DNA of 32,587 nt from an uncultured Prevotella sp. Its GTDB lineage: Bacteria; Bacteroidota; Bacteroidia; Bacteroidales; Bacteroidaceae. The stretch lies in assembly GCA_905235905.1 (NCBI GenBank), contig CAJONO010000212.1, positions 1 through 32,587 of the forward strand, read 5' to 3'. The notes below the pieces were generated by a model, which ran no database searches, had not been told where the DNA came from, and saw only the letters and a program-made list of their open reading frames with translations. This document shows, in pieces, positions 23,439 through 31,335 of the stretch (its first letter is position 1; the number at the start of each line of letters is the position of its first letter). Both the position numbers and the translations under genes were made by a program.

Positions 23439-24565
23439 TACTCAGCAGGGGTTTCTTTCGCGTCGGCCGGCGCTTGTTTCTTGGGCTGCTCCTTCGAGCG
23501 GAACCTTGCCTTCTCGCTTTCGTCACGCTTCTCGTGGTAGAGCTTGGGCAGGGGGCTGCGCAGCGGCGCATCGTAGTTGTTGCGATTGCGGAAGGCATCG
23601 ATGGCCATGTAGATGGCATGGCGCATAGGGTTGGCATCGAGCTTGTTCTGGCCTGCGAGGTCGAAGTGCGGGTCGTGGGCGGGGGCTGTGCGGACGAGGG
23701 GCAGGCCTGCCGTGAAGCGTATGCCGTCTTCGGGTGCCAGTGTCTTGAAGGGGGTGGTGCCCTGGTCGTGGTACATGGCGAGTGTGCCGTCGAAGTGCTC
23801 GTAGTAGCCAAGGCCGAAGTAGCTGTCGGCGGCGTAGGGGCCAAAGGCTTGTATGCCCTGTTTCTCCAGTTCTTCTATGGCGGGGGCTATCGTCTCTTTC
23901 TCCTCTTCGCCCAGTGCTCCGTCCTCGCCACAGCGTGGGTTCAGCGAGAGCACGGCAATGCGGGGGGTAGAGATGCGCAGGTCGCGGCGCAGTGCCTCGT
24001 GGAAAAGCCTGCCTTTCTCTACGATGATTTGCTTGGTGAGAGTTTCGGGAATGTCTCTGATGGCCAGGTTGTTGGTTACCAAGGCCACCCGCACGTTGTC
24101 GTTGGTGAGGATGCTGATGGCTTTCTCGCTGCTGCCGAGCATGCGCTCCAGATAGTTGGCGTGGCCTTGGAAGCCTCTGATGGTGCTACGGCAGACGGGG
24201 GCTGTTACGAGCACGTCGAAAGCTCCTTTCTTGTAGTCTTCGATGGCACGGTCGAGGGCTTGCAGGGCAGCTTGGCCCGACTCGGACGTCGGTTGGCCTA
24301 ACTCTATCTTGATGTCTGCGTCGCCAAAGCAGTTGAGCATGTTCACTTGGTCGTCTTTAGCCTCGCTAATGTCGTTGATGACGGTGAAGGGTATCTCTAT
24401 GTTGAGTGCCTTGGCATGATAGGCTGCCGCCTTTGGCGAGCCGTAGACGATGGGTGTACACAGTTCTGTCATGGTGGGGTCGCCAAAGGCTTTGAGAATG
24501 GCTTCGTAGCCCACTCCGTTGGTATCGCCATGTGTGATGGCAACTCTTATTTTCCTTTTATCCAT
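23438..24565 (-). CDS. pdxA: 4-hydroxythreonine-4-phosphate dehydrogenase PdxA
   Basis: PdxA oxidises 4-phosphohydroxy-threonine in pyridoxal phosphate synthesis. The 375-aa protein has THGDTNGVGYE (11-21; canonical GDPAGIGPE), GHANYLERML (H135), YHDQGTTPFKTL (H266) and AGLPLVRTAPAHDPHFDLAG. The expected metal-ligand region LNPHAGE reads LNPRCGE, so one histidine is Arg. A Lys/Glu-rich tail of about 35 residues follows the PdxA fold. The ATG is preceded by a repeat of ARTTCAT units. Likely in a transcript with rlmN and the YbhN-like gene. Confidence 0.93.
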   Translation of the reverse strand: MDKRKIRVAITHGDTNGVGYEAILKAFGDPTMTELCTPIVYGSPKAAAYHAKALNIEIPFTVINDISEAKDDQVNMLNCFGDADIKIELGQPTSESGQAALQALDRAIEDYKKGAFDVLVTAPVCRSTIRGFQGHANYLERMLGSSEKAISILTNDNVRVALVTNNLAIRDIPETLTKQIIVEKGRLFHEALRRDLRISTPRIAVLSLNPRCGEDGALGEEEKETIAPAIEELEKQGIQAFGPYAADSYFGLGYYEHFDGTLAMYHDQGTTPFKTLAPEDGIRFTAGLPLVRTAPAHDPHFDLAGQNKLDANPMRHAIYMAIDAFRNRNNYDAPLRSPLPKLYHEKRDESEKARFRSKEQPKKQAPADAKETPAE

Positions 24566-24572
24566 AATTTAT

Positions 24573-24633
24573 AGTTCATAGTTCATAGTTCATAATTCAT
24601 AATTCATAATTCATAATTCATAGTTCATAGTTG
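24573..24633. repeat. Heptanucleotide ARTTCAT repeat, long copy
   Basis: Eight tandem copies of AGTTCAT or AATTCAT occupy about 24573-24628, then a partial unit. On the minus strand they supply the TGA of rlmN (24625-24627) and the leader before pdxA. The same repeat lies at 18278-18317, also at a stop codon. Confidence 0.9.
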
Positions 24634-25689
24634 TCTGGCTTTCTTGCTGTAGAGCAAGCCGCAGGCTGCAAAAATATCCTGGCCGCGACTGGCACGGATG
24701 GTGGTGAACACACCACGGGCGGTGAGGAAGTCGCGCAGTTGCTGCATGCGCTGCTCGTCGGCTGCTGGGAGGTCGACACCGGGGATGGCATGGAAGCGAA
24801 TGAGGTTGATGCGGCACTGCAGGCCCCTGACAAGGTTCAGAATCTCACGACCGTGGGACAGCGAGTCGTTCAGTCCGCCAAAACAGATGTATTCGAACGA
24901 GCAGCGACGCTGGTGGGTGAAGTCATACTGTTTGAGCAGTTCGACGGTCTCGGCAATGGGCATGGCCTTTTCGGCAGGCATCAGGCTCAGTCGCTGCTGG
25001 TGAAGGGGTGAGTGCATGGAGATGGCTACATGGCAGTCGCTTTCGTCGAGGAAGCGCTTCAGCTTGTTCTTGATGCCAACAGTGCTGACCGTGATGCGCT
25101 TGGGACTCCAGGCATAGCCGTCGGCGGCCATAAGGATGGTAGTGGCACGAAGAACGTTGTCGAGATTGTCCATCGGTTCGCCCTGACCCATAAAGACTAC
25201 GTTGGTGAGCTGGTCACGTTCAGGAAGGGCATATATCTGGTTTAGGATGTCGGCTGCGGTGAGCTGTCCTTCGAAGCCTTGCTTACCTGTCTGGCAGAAC
25301 AGGCAGTTCATTTTGCAGCCTACCTGACACGACACGCAGAGCGTGGCGCGGTCGCCATCGGGGATGAAGACTGTCTCGACGTACTTGGTGCTTGCTGCAA
25401 TGTCGTCGCAGCATAATGAGCTACAACGAACGGGGAAAAGGTACTTAATGGTTCCGTCGTGAGAGTGCTGGCTCTCTATGGGGGGCATGGCTCCTATGGT
25501 GAAGTGCTCGGCCAGCTTTTCGCGGTTCTGCTTCGAGAGGTTGGTCATCTCGTCGATGGTTGTTGCATGCTTCGCGTAGAGCCATTGGGCTATTTGCATG
25601 CCTGTGAAAGATGGCATGCCCAAGTTGCGGCAGGCCTCTTTCAGCTCTGCCGGTGTCATTCCTAATAGTATTTTCTTGCCGCTGTCCAT
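24625..25689 (-). CDS. rlmN: 23S rRNA/tRNA adenosine C2 methyltransferase RlmN
   Basis: RlmN is a radical SAM enzyme that methylates A2503 of 23S rRNA and A37 of some tRNAs. The 354-aa protein has CKMNCLFC (the CxxxCxxC cluster motif), MGQGEPMDNLDNV, and the C-terminal catalytic cysteine in FAACGLLY. I chose ATG 25689 (MDSGKKILLGM); the longer start in the track (25734) would overlap the epimerase gene by 31 nt. The gap to the epimerase stop is 14 nt. The stop codon lies inside the ARTTCAT repeat. Confidence 0.95.
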   Translation of the reverse strand: MDSGKKILLGMTPAELKEACRNLGMPSFTGMQIAQWLYAKHATTIDEMTNLSKQNREKLAEHFTIGAMPPIESQHSHDGTIKYLFPVRCSSLCCDDIAASTKYVETVFIPDGDRATLCVSCQVGCKMNCLFCQTGKQGFEGQLTAADILNQIYALPERDQLTNVVFMGQGEPMDNLDNVLRATTILMAADGYAWSPKRITVSTVGIKNKLKRFLDESDCHVAISMHSPLHQQRLSLMPAEKAMPIAETVELLKQYDFTHQRRCSFEYICFGGLNDSLSHGREILNLVRGLQCRINLIRFHAIPGVDLPAADEQRMQQLRDFLTARGVFTTIRASRGQDIFAACGLLYSKKARQL

Positions 25690-25703
25690 GCCCGCCGCAG
25701 TTG

Positions 25704-26774
25704 TTAGGCTGTGTGATAGCAGCGTTTGTACCACTCGGCGAAGGCACGAAGACCGTCGCGAAGCGAGGTGCTGGGCTTGAAGCCGTAGTCGCGCTCTAAG
25801 GCCGAGGTGTCGGCATAGGTGACGGGCACGTCGCCTGGCTGCATGGGAACGAGTTCCTTATGAGCCTCGAAGTCGTAATCGGCTGGCAACACACCTGCAC
25901 GAATCAGTTCCTGCTGCAAGATGTCGACAAAGGTGAGCAGGTTCTCCGGCGAGTTGTTGCCGATGTTATAGACATTATAGGGAGGCAAGGGCAGGCCGTC
26001 CTCACCGTTCTTCTTCTCAGGTGCCCCCTGCATGATGCGCACCACGCCCTCGACGATGTCGTCGACATAGGTAAAGTCGCGCTTGCAGTTGCCGAAATTG
26101 AAAATCTGGATGGTCTTGCCGGCTACGAGCTTGTTGGTGAAGCCGAAGTAAGCCATGTCAGGACGACCGGCAGGGCCATAGACGGTGAAGAAGCGCAACC
26201 CCGTGGAAGGAATATTGTAGAGTTTCGAGTAGGCGTGAGCCAGTAGCTCGTTGCTCTTCTTCGTGGCGGCATAGAGCGAGACGGGATTGTCGACCTTGTC
26301 GTCGGTAGAGTAGGGCACCTTCTTGTTCGAACCGTAGACGCTCGACGACGAGGCATAGACCAGGTGCTCCACGCCCTTCTCGCCGTTGTCATAGCTGTGA
26401 CGGCAGGCCTCTAAGATGTTATAGAAGCCGATGAGGTTCGACTGGATATAGGCATCGGGGTTGGTGATGCTATAGCGCACTCCGGCCTGGGCAGCCAGAT
26501 TGACGACCACGGCGGGCTTGTACTGGGCAAAGATGCCGTCGATGGTCTGCTTGTCGGCAATGTCGCCCTTGATGAAGATGAACTTCTCGTTCGTTTCCAG
26601 TTCTTTCAGACGGGCTTCCTTCAATCGCACGTCGTAGTAGTCGTTCATATTGTCAATGCCGATGATGGTGGCTGTTGGCGCGTCCTTGAACAGGCGCTTC
26701 ACAAGGTTCGATCCGATAAAGCCGGCAGCACCAGTGACAAAGATATTCTTTCCTGCTAATTCAATTCTTTCCAT
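25704..26774 (-). CDS. NAD-dependent UDP-glucuronate 4-epimerase-like protein
   Basis: This 356-aa short-chain dehydrogenase/epimerase has the NAD-binding TGAAGFIG (14-21), the catalytic Ser in YASSSSVYG (about 140-148) and Y168-x3-K172 (YAATKKSNE), and RFFTVYGPAGRPDMAYFGFTN, typical of UDP-glucuronate/UDP-galacturonate 4-epimerases (LpsL/CapI/GAE type). Such enzymes interconvert UDP-GlcA and UDP-GalA. Its start overlaps the nucleotidyltransferase gene by 14 nt. Co-encoded with a galacturonokinase-like kinase, it may be the last step of UDP-GalA salvage. Another 4-epimerase substrate is possible. Confidence 0.9.
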   Translation of the reverse strand: MERIELAGKNIFVTGAAGFIGSNLVKRLFKDAPTATIIGIDNMNDYYDVRLKEARLKELETNEKFIFIKGDIADKQTIDGIFAQYKPAVVVNLAAQAGVRYSITNPDAYIQSNLIGFYNILEACRHSYDNGEKGVEHLVYASSSSVYGSNKKVPYSTDDKVDNPVSLYAATKKSNELLAHAYSKLYNIPSTGLRFFTVYGPAGRPDMAYFGFTNKLVAGKTIQIFNFGNCKRDFTYVDDIVEGVVRIMQGAPEKKNGEDGLPLPPYNVYNIGNNSPENLLTFVDILQQELIRAGVLPADYDFEAHKELVPMQPGDVPVTYADTSALERDYGFKPSTSLRDGLRAFAEWYKRCYHTA

Positions 26775-27525
26775 ATTTCTCTACTGCTTCATAATAGGTG
26801 TCTAAACTTCCGATGTCGAAACGACCGGCCGACATGGGCCATGCATGCATCACGGTGCGGTCGACCATATAGTGGGCCAGGTTGCCGGGGGCATCCTTGC
26901 CGCAGCCGTTTTCTACTGAATGGCGAACGAGGTCGAGGTCGGCTTTCTTATAAATATAAAAAGGTGGCACGGCCCAGTGTGACTTCGGTTCCTGGGGTTT
27001 CTCCTCCATATTGAGTACACGCATCTGTTCGTCGACGACGATGACGCCCGTGCGCTGGAGTTTCTCAATGGAGGGCTGCTCGTGGCACATGATGCACGAC
27101 GTCTGTTTCTCCTTGGCAAAATCGACGAACTCCTGGAACGAGAATAACAGGATGTTGTCGGCAGCCACGACAAGGATGTCATCGTCGATGGCAAGCTTGT
27201 TGAGAGCCATCAGCAAGTCGCAGACGGCGCCCAAGCGGGTGTCGTTGGTCTCTGTGCCGTCGTCGATGATGGTGATGGGCTTCCGAGCGGGAGAACCGCT
27301 CGGCACGGTGGCGGCGGTGCGCTGGCGGGCCCAGTCTTCGAAGATGTGGGCAAACTTGTGGTTGGTTACGACAATATGCTCGTCGATATTGGGTATGCGG
27401 TCGATGTCGTCGAGCATACGGTCGAGGATTGTGCTATTGCCAATCTTCAGCAGGGGCTTGGGGAAGTTCTTCGTGAGTTCTCCCAAGCGTGTGGCATAGC
27501 CGGCTGCTATTACGATATTTTTCAT
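26761..27525 (-). CDS. Sugar-1-phosphate nucleotidyltransferase
   Basis: This 254-aa RmlA/GalU-superfamily protein has the N-terminal signature AAGYATRLGELTKNFPKPLLKIG (7-29), with the pyrophosphorylase GxxxRL and K residues, plus VVAADN and EEKP motifs. Such enzymes make NDP-sugars from NTP and sugar-1-phosphate. It is short for GalU. Genes for a GHMP kinase and a UDP-uronate 4-epimerase flank it, so a UDP-galacturonate or UDP-glucuronate product is my inference. It overlaps the epimerase gene by 14 nt. Confidence 0.9.
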   Translation of the reverse strand: MKNIVIAAGYATRLGELTKNFPKPLLKIGNSTILDRMLDDIDRIPNIDEHIVVTNHKFAHIFEDWARQRTAATVPSGSPARKPITIIDDGTETNDTRLGAVCDLLMALNKLAIDDDILVVAADNILLFSFQEFVDFAKEKQTSCIMCHEQPSIEKLQRTGVIVVDEQMRVLNMEEKPQEPKSHWAVPPFYIYKKADLDLVRHSVENGCGKDAPGNLAHYMVDRTVMHAWPMSAGRFDIGSLDTYYEAVEKYGKN

Positions 27526-27543
27526 TGATTCTTTGCTTATTTA

Positions 27544-27561
27544 GCTGCGATAAATCGCAGC
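27544..27561. other. Perfect hairpin between kinase and nucleotidyltransferase genes
   Basis: GCTGCGAT-AA-ATCGCAGC makes an 8-bp perfect stem with a 2-base loop, in the 44-base gap between two minus-strand genes. No T-run follows on that strand. It may affect mRNA stability or relative expression in the operon. Confidence 0.75.
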
Positions 27562-27569
27562 ATACTTGA

Positions 27570-28757
27570 CTATAGGAAATCTACGCCGTTGGCAGGATCG
27601 CAGAAAAACAGCTCGAAGCTGTCCTTGTACTGTGGGTACTGCTTGAGATACTCCTCGGTCACTTTCTTGCGGATGCTTTCTTCCTTGGCGGGATCGACGA
27701 GGGCGATGCAGGCACCCTTGAAGCCGGCTCCGCTGAAGCGGCCTCCATAGACTCCTTCAGTCTCACGCAGAATCTTATAGAGGGCGATGAGTTCTGGCGA
27801 ACCGCACTCATAGTTGTTCATTGAGCTCTCGCAGCTCTGGAAGATGTATTCGCCAAACTTCTTGATGTCGCCTTCCTGCCAAGCCTTCACACCGTCGGTA
27901 ACACGGTCGCACTCAGTATAGAAGTGACGGGCACGCTTGGCAAAGCGCTCAGGCATCTTGTCCTGATACTTCAGGAACGTCTCTTCGGGCACGTCGCGCA
28001 GACGGGTGTCCTGTAGTTCCTTCAGGTGCTCATTCTCGTAGGCCTGCATAATCCAAGCTGCCGTCTTACATTCGCTGACGCGCAGGTTGTAGTCGGTGCC
28101 GGTGAGCTTGCGGGTCACGCCGCTGAAGAAGATACCTAACTTGAAGGGCAGTGGTTTCTTTCCGTCGCCGAAGGGTAGCAGCTGATACTCCGACGTGCGG
28201 GTGTCGAGATAGAGCAGCTTGTCGGCCTCGCAGAGCACCACGCAGGCCTGGTCGAGAATGCCGTTGTTCAGACCCACATAGTTGCGCTCGGCTTTCGATG
28301 CATACTCAATGACCTGCATCTTGGTAAGGCCGAGTGAGTTTACTTTATCGATAGCCATGACAAAACCACAGAGAAGAGCTGCCGATGATGACAGGCCGCC
28401 AATGGGCATCGACCCTTGGACGATGCCACGCACACCCTGCTTTAGTTGGAAGTCCTGTTGCAAGGCCCAGGCTGCACCGCGCAGATAGTCGCCCCAGTTC
28501 TCCTGCTTCTCGTCGATAGGACGGTTGACGTTGAATGTCATCAGTCCCTCGAACGAGAGCGATGCCATCTCCACCTTGCCCGTTTCGGTGGCCGAGAACA
28601 GAAACTCAATGCCGCTGTCGAAAGCAAAGCCCGTAACCAGGCCGTGCTGGTGGTCGACGTGTGCGCCTAACGGACAGATACGATACGGGGAAAAGAGCTG
28701 ATAGAGGGCATCGCCCTTGCCAAAGAACGTGCGGTATGCTTGAAATAAATCTCTCAT
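27570..28757 (-). CDS. GHMP kinase, galacturonokinase-like
   Basis: This 395-aa GHMP sugar kinase has the substrate motif SPYRICPLGAHVDHQHG (23-39), the ATP loop GGLSSSAA (120-127), NGILDQACV, YNLRVSEC and the C-terminal GVYGGRFSGAGFKGACIA. Bacterial galactokinase has GEHTDYN in place of GAHVDHQ. PLGAHIDHQGG, YNLRVSEC and NYECG are features I recall from plant galacturonokinase (GalAK), which makes galacturonate-1-phosphate. Plain galactokinase or another uronate kinase remain possible. I prefer ATG 28757 over the track's 28793, which would overlap the upstream gene. Adjacent nucleotidyltransferase and epimerase genes suggest a salvage pathway. Confidence 0.85.
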   Translation of the reverse strand: MRDLFQAYRTFFGKGDALYQLFSPYRICPLGAHVDHQHGLVTGFAFDSGIEFLFSATETGKVEMASLSFEGLMTFNVNRPIDEKQENWGDYLRGAAWALQQDFQLKQGVRGIVQGSMPIGGLSSSAALLCGFVMAIDKVNSLGLTKMQVIEYASKAERNYVGLNNGILDQACVVLCEADKLLYLDTRTSEYQLLPFGDGKKPLPFKLGIFFSGVTRKLTGTDYNLRVSECKTAAWIMQAYENEHLKELQDTRLRDVPEETFLKYQDKMPERFAKRARHFYTECDRVTDGVKAWQEGDIKKFGEYIFQSCESSMNNYECGSPELIALYKILRETEGVYGGRFSGAGFKGACIALVDPAKEESIRKKVTEEYLKQYPQYKDSFELFFCDPANGVDFL

Positions 28758-28770
28758 AACGTAGGTGCTA

Positions 28771-29013
28771 TTATCTCCTGAGAAGCGAAGCAATGTATAG
28801 AATAATTACGGCACCAATGATGGCAATGCCAAGCTGGCCGAGCAGACCTCCCCACTGAATGCCGAGAGCATCGAAAACCCAACCTCCGATGGCACCGCCA
28901 AACAGGCCGAGCAACAGATTCATGAAGAATCCGAAACCGCCGCCTTTCATTAATTTGCCGGCACAGAAACCTGCCAAGCAACCTATGATAATTGAACCAA
29001 TTAATCCTGTCAT
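28771..29013 (-). CDS. GlsB/YeaQ/YmgE family small membrane protein
   Basis: This 80-aa protein has three hydrophobic, glycine-rich helices (IGSIIIGCLAGFCAGKL, FFMNLLLGLFGGAIGGWVF, LGQLGIAIIGAVIILYIA), the hallmark of the transglycosylase-associated family (PF04226). Its function is not settled; relatives are often stress-induced. It lies 45 nt after the LpxA-like gene and 13 nt before the kinase gene, so it is probably part of the same transcript. Confidence 0.92.
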   Translation of the reverse strand: MTGLIGSIIIGCLAGFCAGKLMKGGGFGFFMNLLLGLFGGAIGGWVFDALGIQWGGLLGQLGIAIIGAVIILYIASLLRR

Positions 29014-29058
29014 AACAAAAAACTATTAATGTTTAATAATGATGTAAAAAGGGTTTGC

Positions 29059-29844
29059 TTATAATTTCGCGATAACGCCTAACTTGGTAGAGCGTATGAA
29101 TGAGATAATATTGCGTATTTCCGGACTATCAGGTACCTGTTGCTCTATCTGGTTCACGGCATCGAAGACCGAGGTGTTGCTCAAGTACACCAATCGATAG
29201 GCGTTGGCAATGTGCTTCAGGATTTTCTCTTCGACACCGTAGCTACGCCCCATCGTGAAGTTGACACCTCCATATTCAGCGCGTTTGGTGCAGATGATAT
29301 AGGGTGGCACATCCTTGGAGAAAGTGCTTCCAGCCTGAATCATGGCTCCTGTTCCTACACGGGTCTTGGCATTCTCAATGACCGATGATGAGAAGATAAC
29401 ACCGTCTTGAATCTCACAGTCGCCGGCAATCTTCGTACCGTAGCCGAACACGCAGTGGTTGCCCACTTTCGTGTCGTGGGAAATGTGGGTACCTTCCATG
29501 AGCACGTTGTCATTGCCAATGATGGTCTGTCCGCCAGTGTGGGTGGCACGGTTGATGACCACATTTTCACGAATGATGTTGTTGTTGCCAATAACACATT
29601 CGGTCTTTTCGCCACGGAAGTCGAAGTCCTGTGGCAGAGCACCGATTACCGAGCCTTGGTGAATCTTATTGTGACTGCCCATTCGGGTTCCGTCGAGGAT
29701 GCTGACAAAGGGAAAGATGATACAGTTGTCACCAATTACCACATCGTCCTCGATATAGACAAAGGGGAATATTTTGCAGTTATTGCCGATACGGGCCTTG
29801 GGGCTTATTTCGGCTCTTGGGGAAATATCACTTGCCATAATCAT
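29059..29844 (-). CDS. LpxA-like acyl-ACP-UDP-GlcNAc O-acyltransferase paralogue
   Basis: This 261-aa left-handed beta-helix (hexapeptide repeat) protein carries QGSVIGALPQDFDFRGE, HISHDTKVG (H120, H123, corresponding to E. coli LpxA H122 and H125) and the C-terminal helix region with AYRLVYLSN. LpxA starts lipid A synthesis by acylating UDP-GlcNAc at O-3. In Bacteroidota lpxA normally sits with lpxD and lpxC-fabZ; this stand-alone gene may be a second copy. The E. coli H144 and H160 equivalents are Asp142 and non-His residues here, so catalysis may differ. Starts at 29844 or 29838 are both possible. I give no symbol. Confidence 0.85.
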   Translation of the reverse strand: MIMASDISPRAEISPKARIGNNCKIFPFVYIEDDVVIGDNCIIFPFVSILDGTRMGSHNKIHQGSVIGALPQDFDFRGEKTECVIGNNNIIRENVVINRATHTGGQTIIGNDNVLMEGTHISHDTKVGNHCVFGYGTKIAGDCEIQDGVIFSSSVIENAKTRVGTGAMIQAGSTFSKDVPPYIICTKRAEYGGVNFTMGRSYGVEEKILKHIANAYRLVYLSNTSVFDAVNQIEQQVPDSPEIRNIISFIRSTKLGVIAKL

Positions 29845-29870
29845 TCAATTTGCAATTATCTGTTTTACAA

Positions 29871-31247
29871 TTACTTTGAGCCGCCTCCAAGTGCCTGATA
29901 CAAGTTGACAACGGCCTGCATTTTGTTGAAATCATCAGTGACTTTCGAGATACGGGCATTGAGCAGACTTGACTGCGCCTGAATAACTTCGATATAACTG
30001 GAGCCTTTTGAGGCGTAGAGCTGCTTAGTGTCGATTACGTTTTGTTCGAGCACCGTCACTTGCTTGGCATCGAGCTTGCTCTTCTCTTCGTTGGTGTTAT
30101 AGCTCACCAAGGCGTTCGATACTTCGTTGCCAGCTTTCAGAATCAGGTTTTGCCAGGTGTTGAATGCCTGTTCCTGTGTGGCCTTTGCAACTTTAAGGCC
30201 GGCCACAAGTTGACCGTGGGCGAAGATGGGTTGCGTGAGCGAACCCACTGCAGATAGAAGCCACTTGCCTGGATCTACTGCACCGTTCTGGTTGGTGAAA
30301 GATGCTGAGCCAGTGATGGTAATGCTGGGATAGAAGCGCGAACGGGCTGTTTCCACATCGTAGAAGCACTGGGCAAGAGACATCTCGGCAGCATGCACAT
30401 CAGCACGATTACTCAACAGTTGGATGCCAACGCCTGTCGCAAAGTTGGTAGGCAACGACTGGTTATAGAATTTGCCTCGCTGAATCTGGTGACCAGCCTC
30501 GTTGAGCAGGAGCGACATGGAATTCTCAATCTCGCGAATCTGCTGGCGCAGACCTGCTGCCTGTGCCTGCACACTATAGTAGCTGGCTTCAGCACTCTGT
30601 ACGCCTGTAGAGCGTACACGGCCCAACTCTTTCTGCAGCTTCATCATTTCCCAGGTCTCTTTGGTCAGACCTTCCATGTCGGTGACAATGGCGAGCTGCT
30701 CGTCGAGCATCATAAGTGTATAGTAAAGGTTGGCTACGCCGCAAATGACCTGTGTCTGGACGGCTACCTGATAATCTTTCGTCGCCAGTAGCTTTACCTG
30801 TGCCGAACGTTTTTGGGAGAGTAGGTTGCCGAAAAGATCGACATTCCAACTGGCAGTAATTGGCAATGAGTAGGCCTTGGTGACCGAACCGCCATCGAAC
30901 GAGCTAAGTGAGCCTGTGGGAGAGAACGTCAATGAAGGCAGGAAAGCCAGTTTCGACACGGTGAGCATCTTCTGCATCATGTCCACGTTGAGGGCCGCAT
31001 TACGCAAGTCTGTGTTCTGTGCCAAGGCTTTCTCAATGAGCGATTGCAGTTGTGGGTCGGTGAACACTTCTCGCCAAGGTAGGTTGCCGAAATTCTCGTC
31101 GCTATTTACAGCCAGCGTGTCAGTATCGCTCATGAGGTCGCGAAAAAGCCCCTTCGTATTTACGTCGTCTGGACGATGATATTTGTTGTAAAGACCGCAG
31201 CTCGACAGTAGTAAGACTGCGGATAAAAGGATAATTACTTTTTTCAT
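29871..31247 (-). CDS. TolC/NodT-family outer membrane factor lipoprotein
   Basis: This 458-aa protein begins MKKVIILLSAVLLLSSCG, a lipoprotein signal with lipobox LSSC and lipidated Cys17. It is followed by two long coiled-coil and beta-barrel repeats typical of OEP/NodT proteins (ALAQNTDLRNAALNVDMMQ, SNRADVHAAEMSLAQ, YNTNEEKSKLDAKQ). It forms the outer-membrane channel of a tripartite efflux system with the RND pump encoded just upstream. The inter-gene gap of 88 bp contains a hairpin. It is followed after 26 nt by the LpxA-like gene. Confidence 0.93.
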   Translation of the reverse strand: MKKVIILLSAVLLLSSCGLYNKYHRPDDVNTKGLFRDLMSDTDTLAVNSDENFGNLPWREVFTDPQLQSLIEKALAQNTDLRNAALNVDMMQKMLTVSKLAFLPSLTFSPTGSLSSFDGGSVTKAYSLPITASWNVDLFGNLLSQKRSAQVKLLATKDYQVAVQTQVICGVANLYYTLMMLDEQLAIVTDMEGLTKETWEMMKLQKELGRVRSTGVQSAEASYYSVQAQAAGLRQQIREIENSMSLLLNEAGHQIQRGKFYNQSLPTNFATGVGIQLLSNRADVHAAEMSLAQCFYDVETARSRFYPSITITGSASFTNQNGAVDPGKWLLSAVGSLTQPIFAHGQLVAGLKVAKATQEQAFNTWQNLILKAGNEVSNALVSYNTNEEKSKLDAKQVTVLEQNVIDTKQLYASKGSSYIEVIQAQSSLLNARISKVTDDFNKMQAVVNLYQALGGGSK

Positions 31248-31281
31248 GTTCGTTTCTTTTCTTTTGACAAGAGAAGGCTGG

Positions 31282-31322
31282 CTTCAGATTACAGACTTCC
31301 CAGGAATGCCTGTAGTCTGAAG
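31282..31322. other. Hairpin between RND pump and outer membrane factor genes
   Basis: CTTCAGATTACAG (31282-31294) pairs with CTGTAGTCTGAAG (31310-31322) with one mismatch; loop of 15 bases. No T-run follows on the minus strand, so I read it as an intercistronic stem-loop rather than a terminator. Confidence 0.75.
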
Positions 31323-31335
31323 TCACCTACTATCG

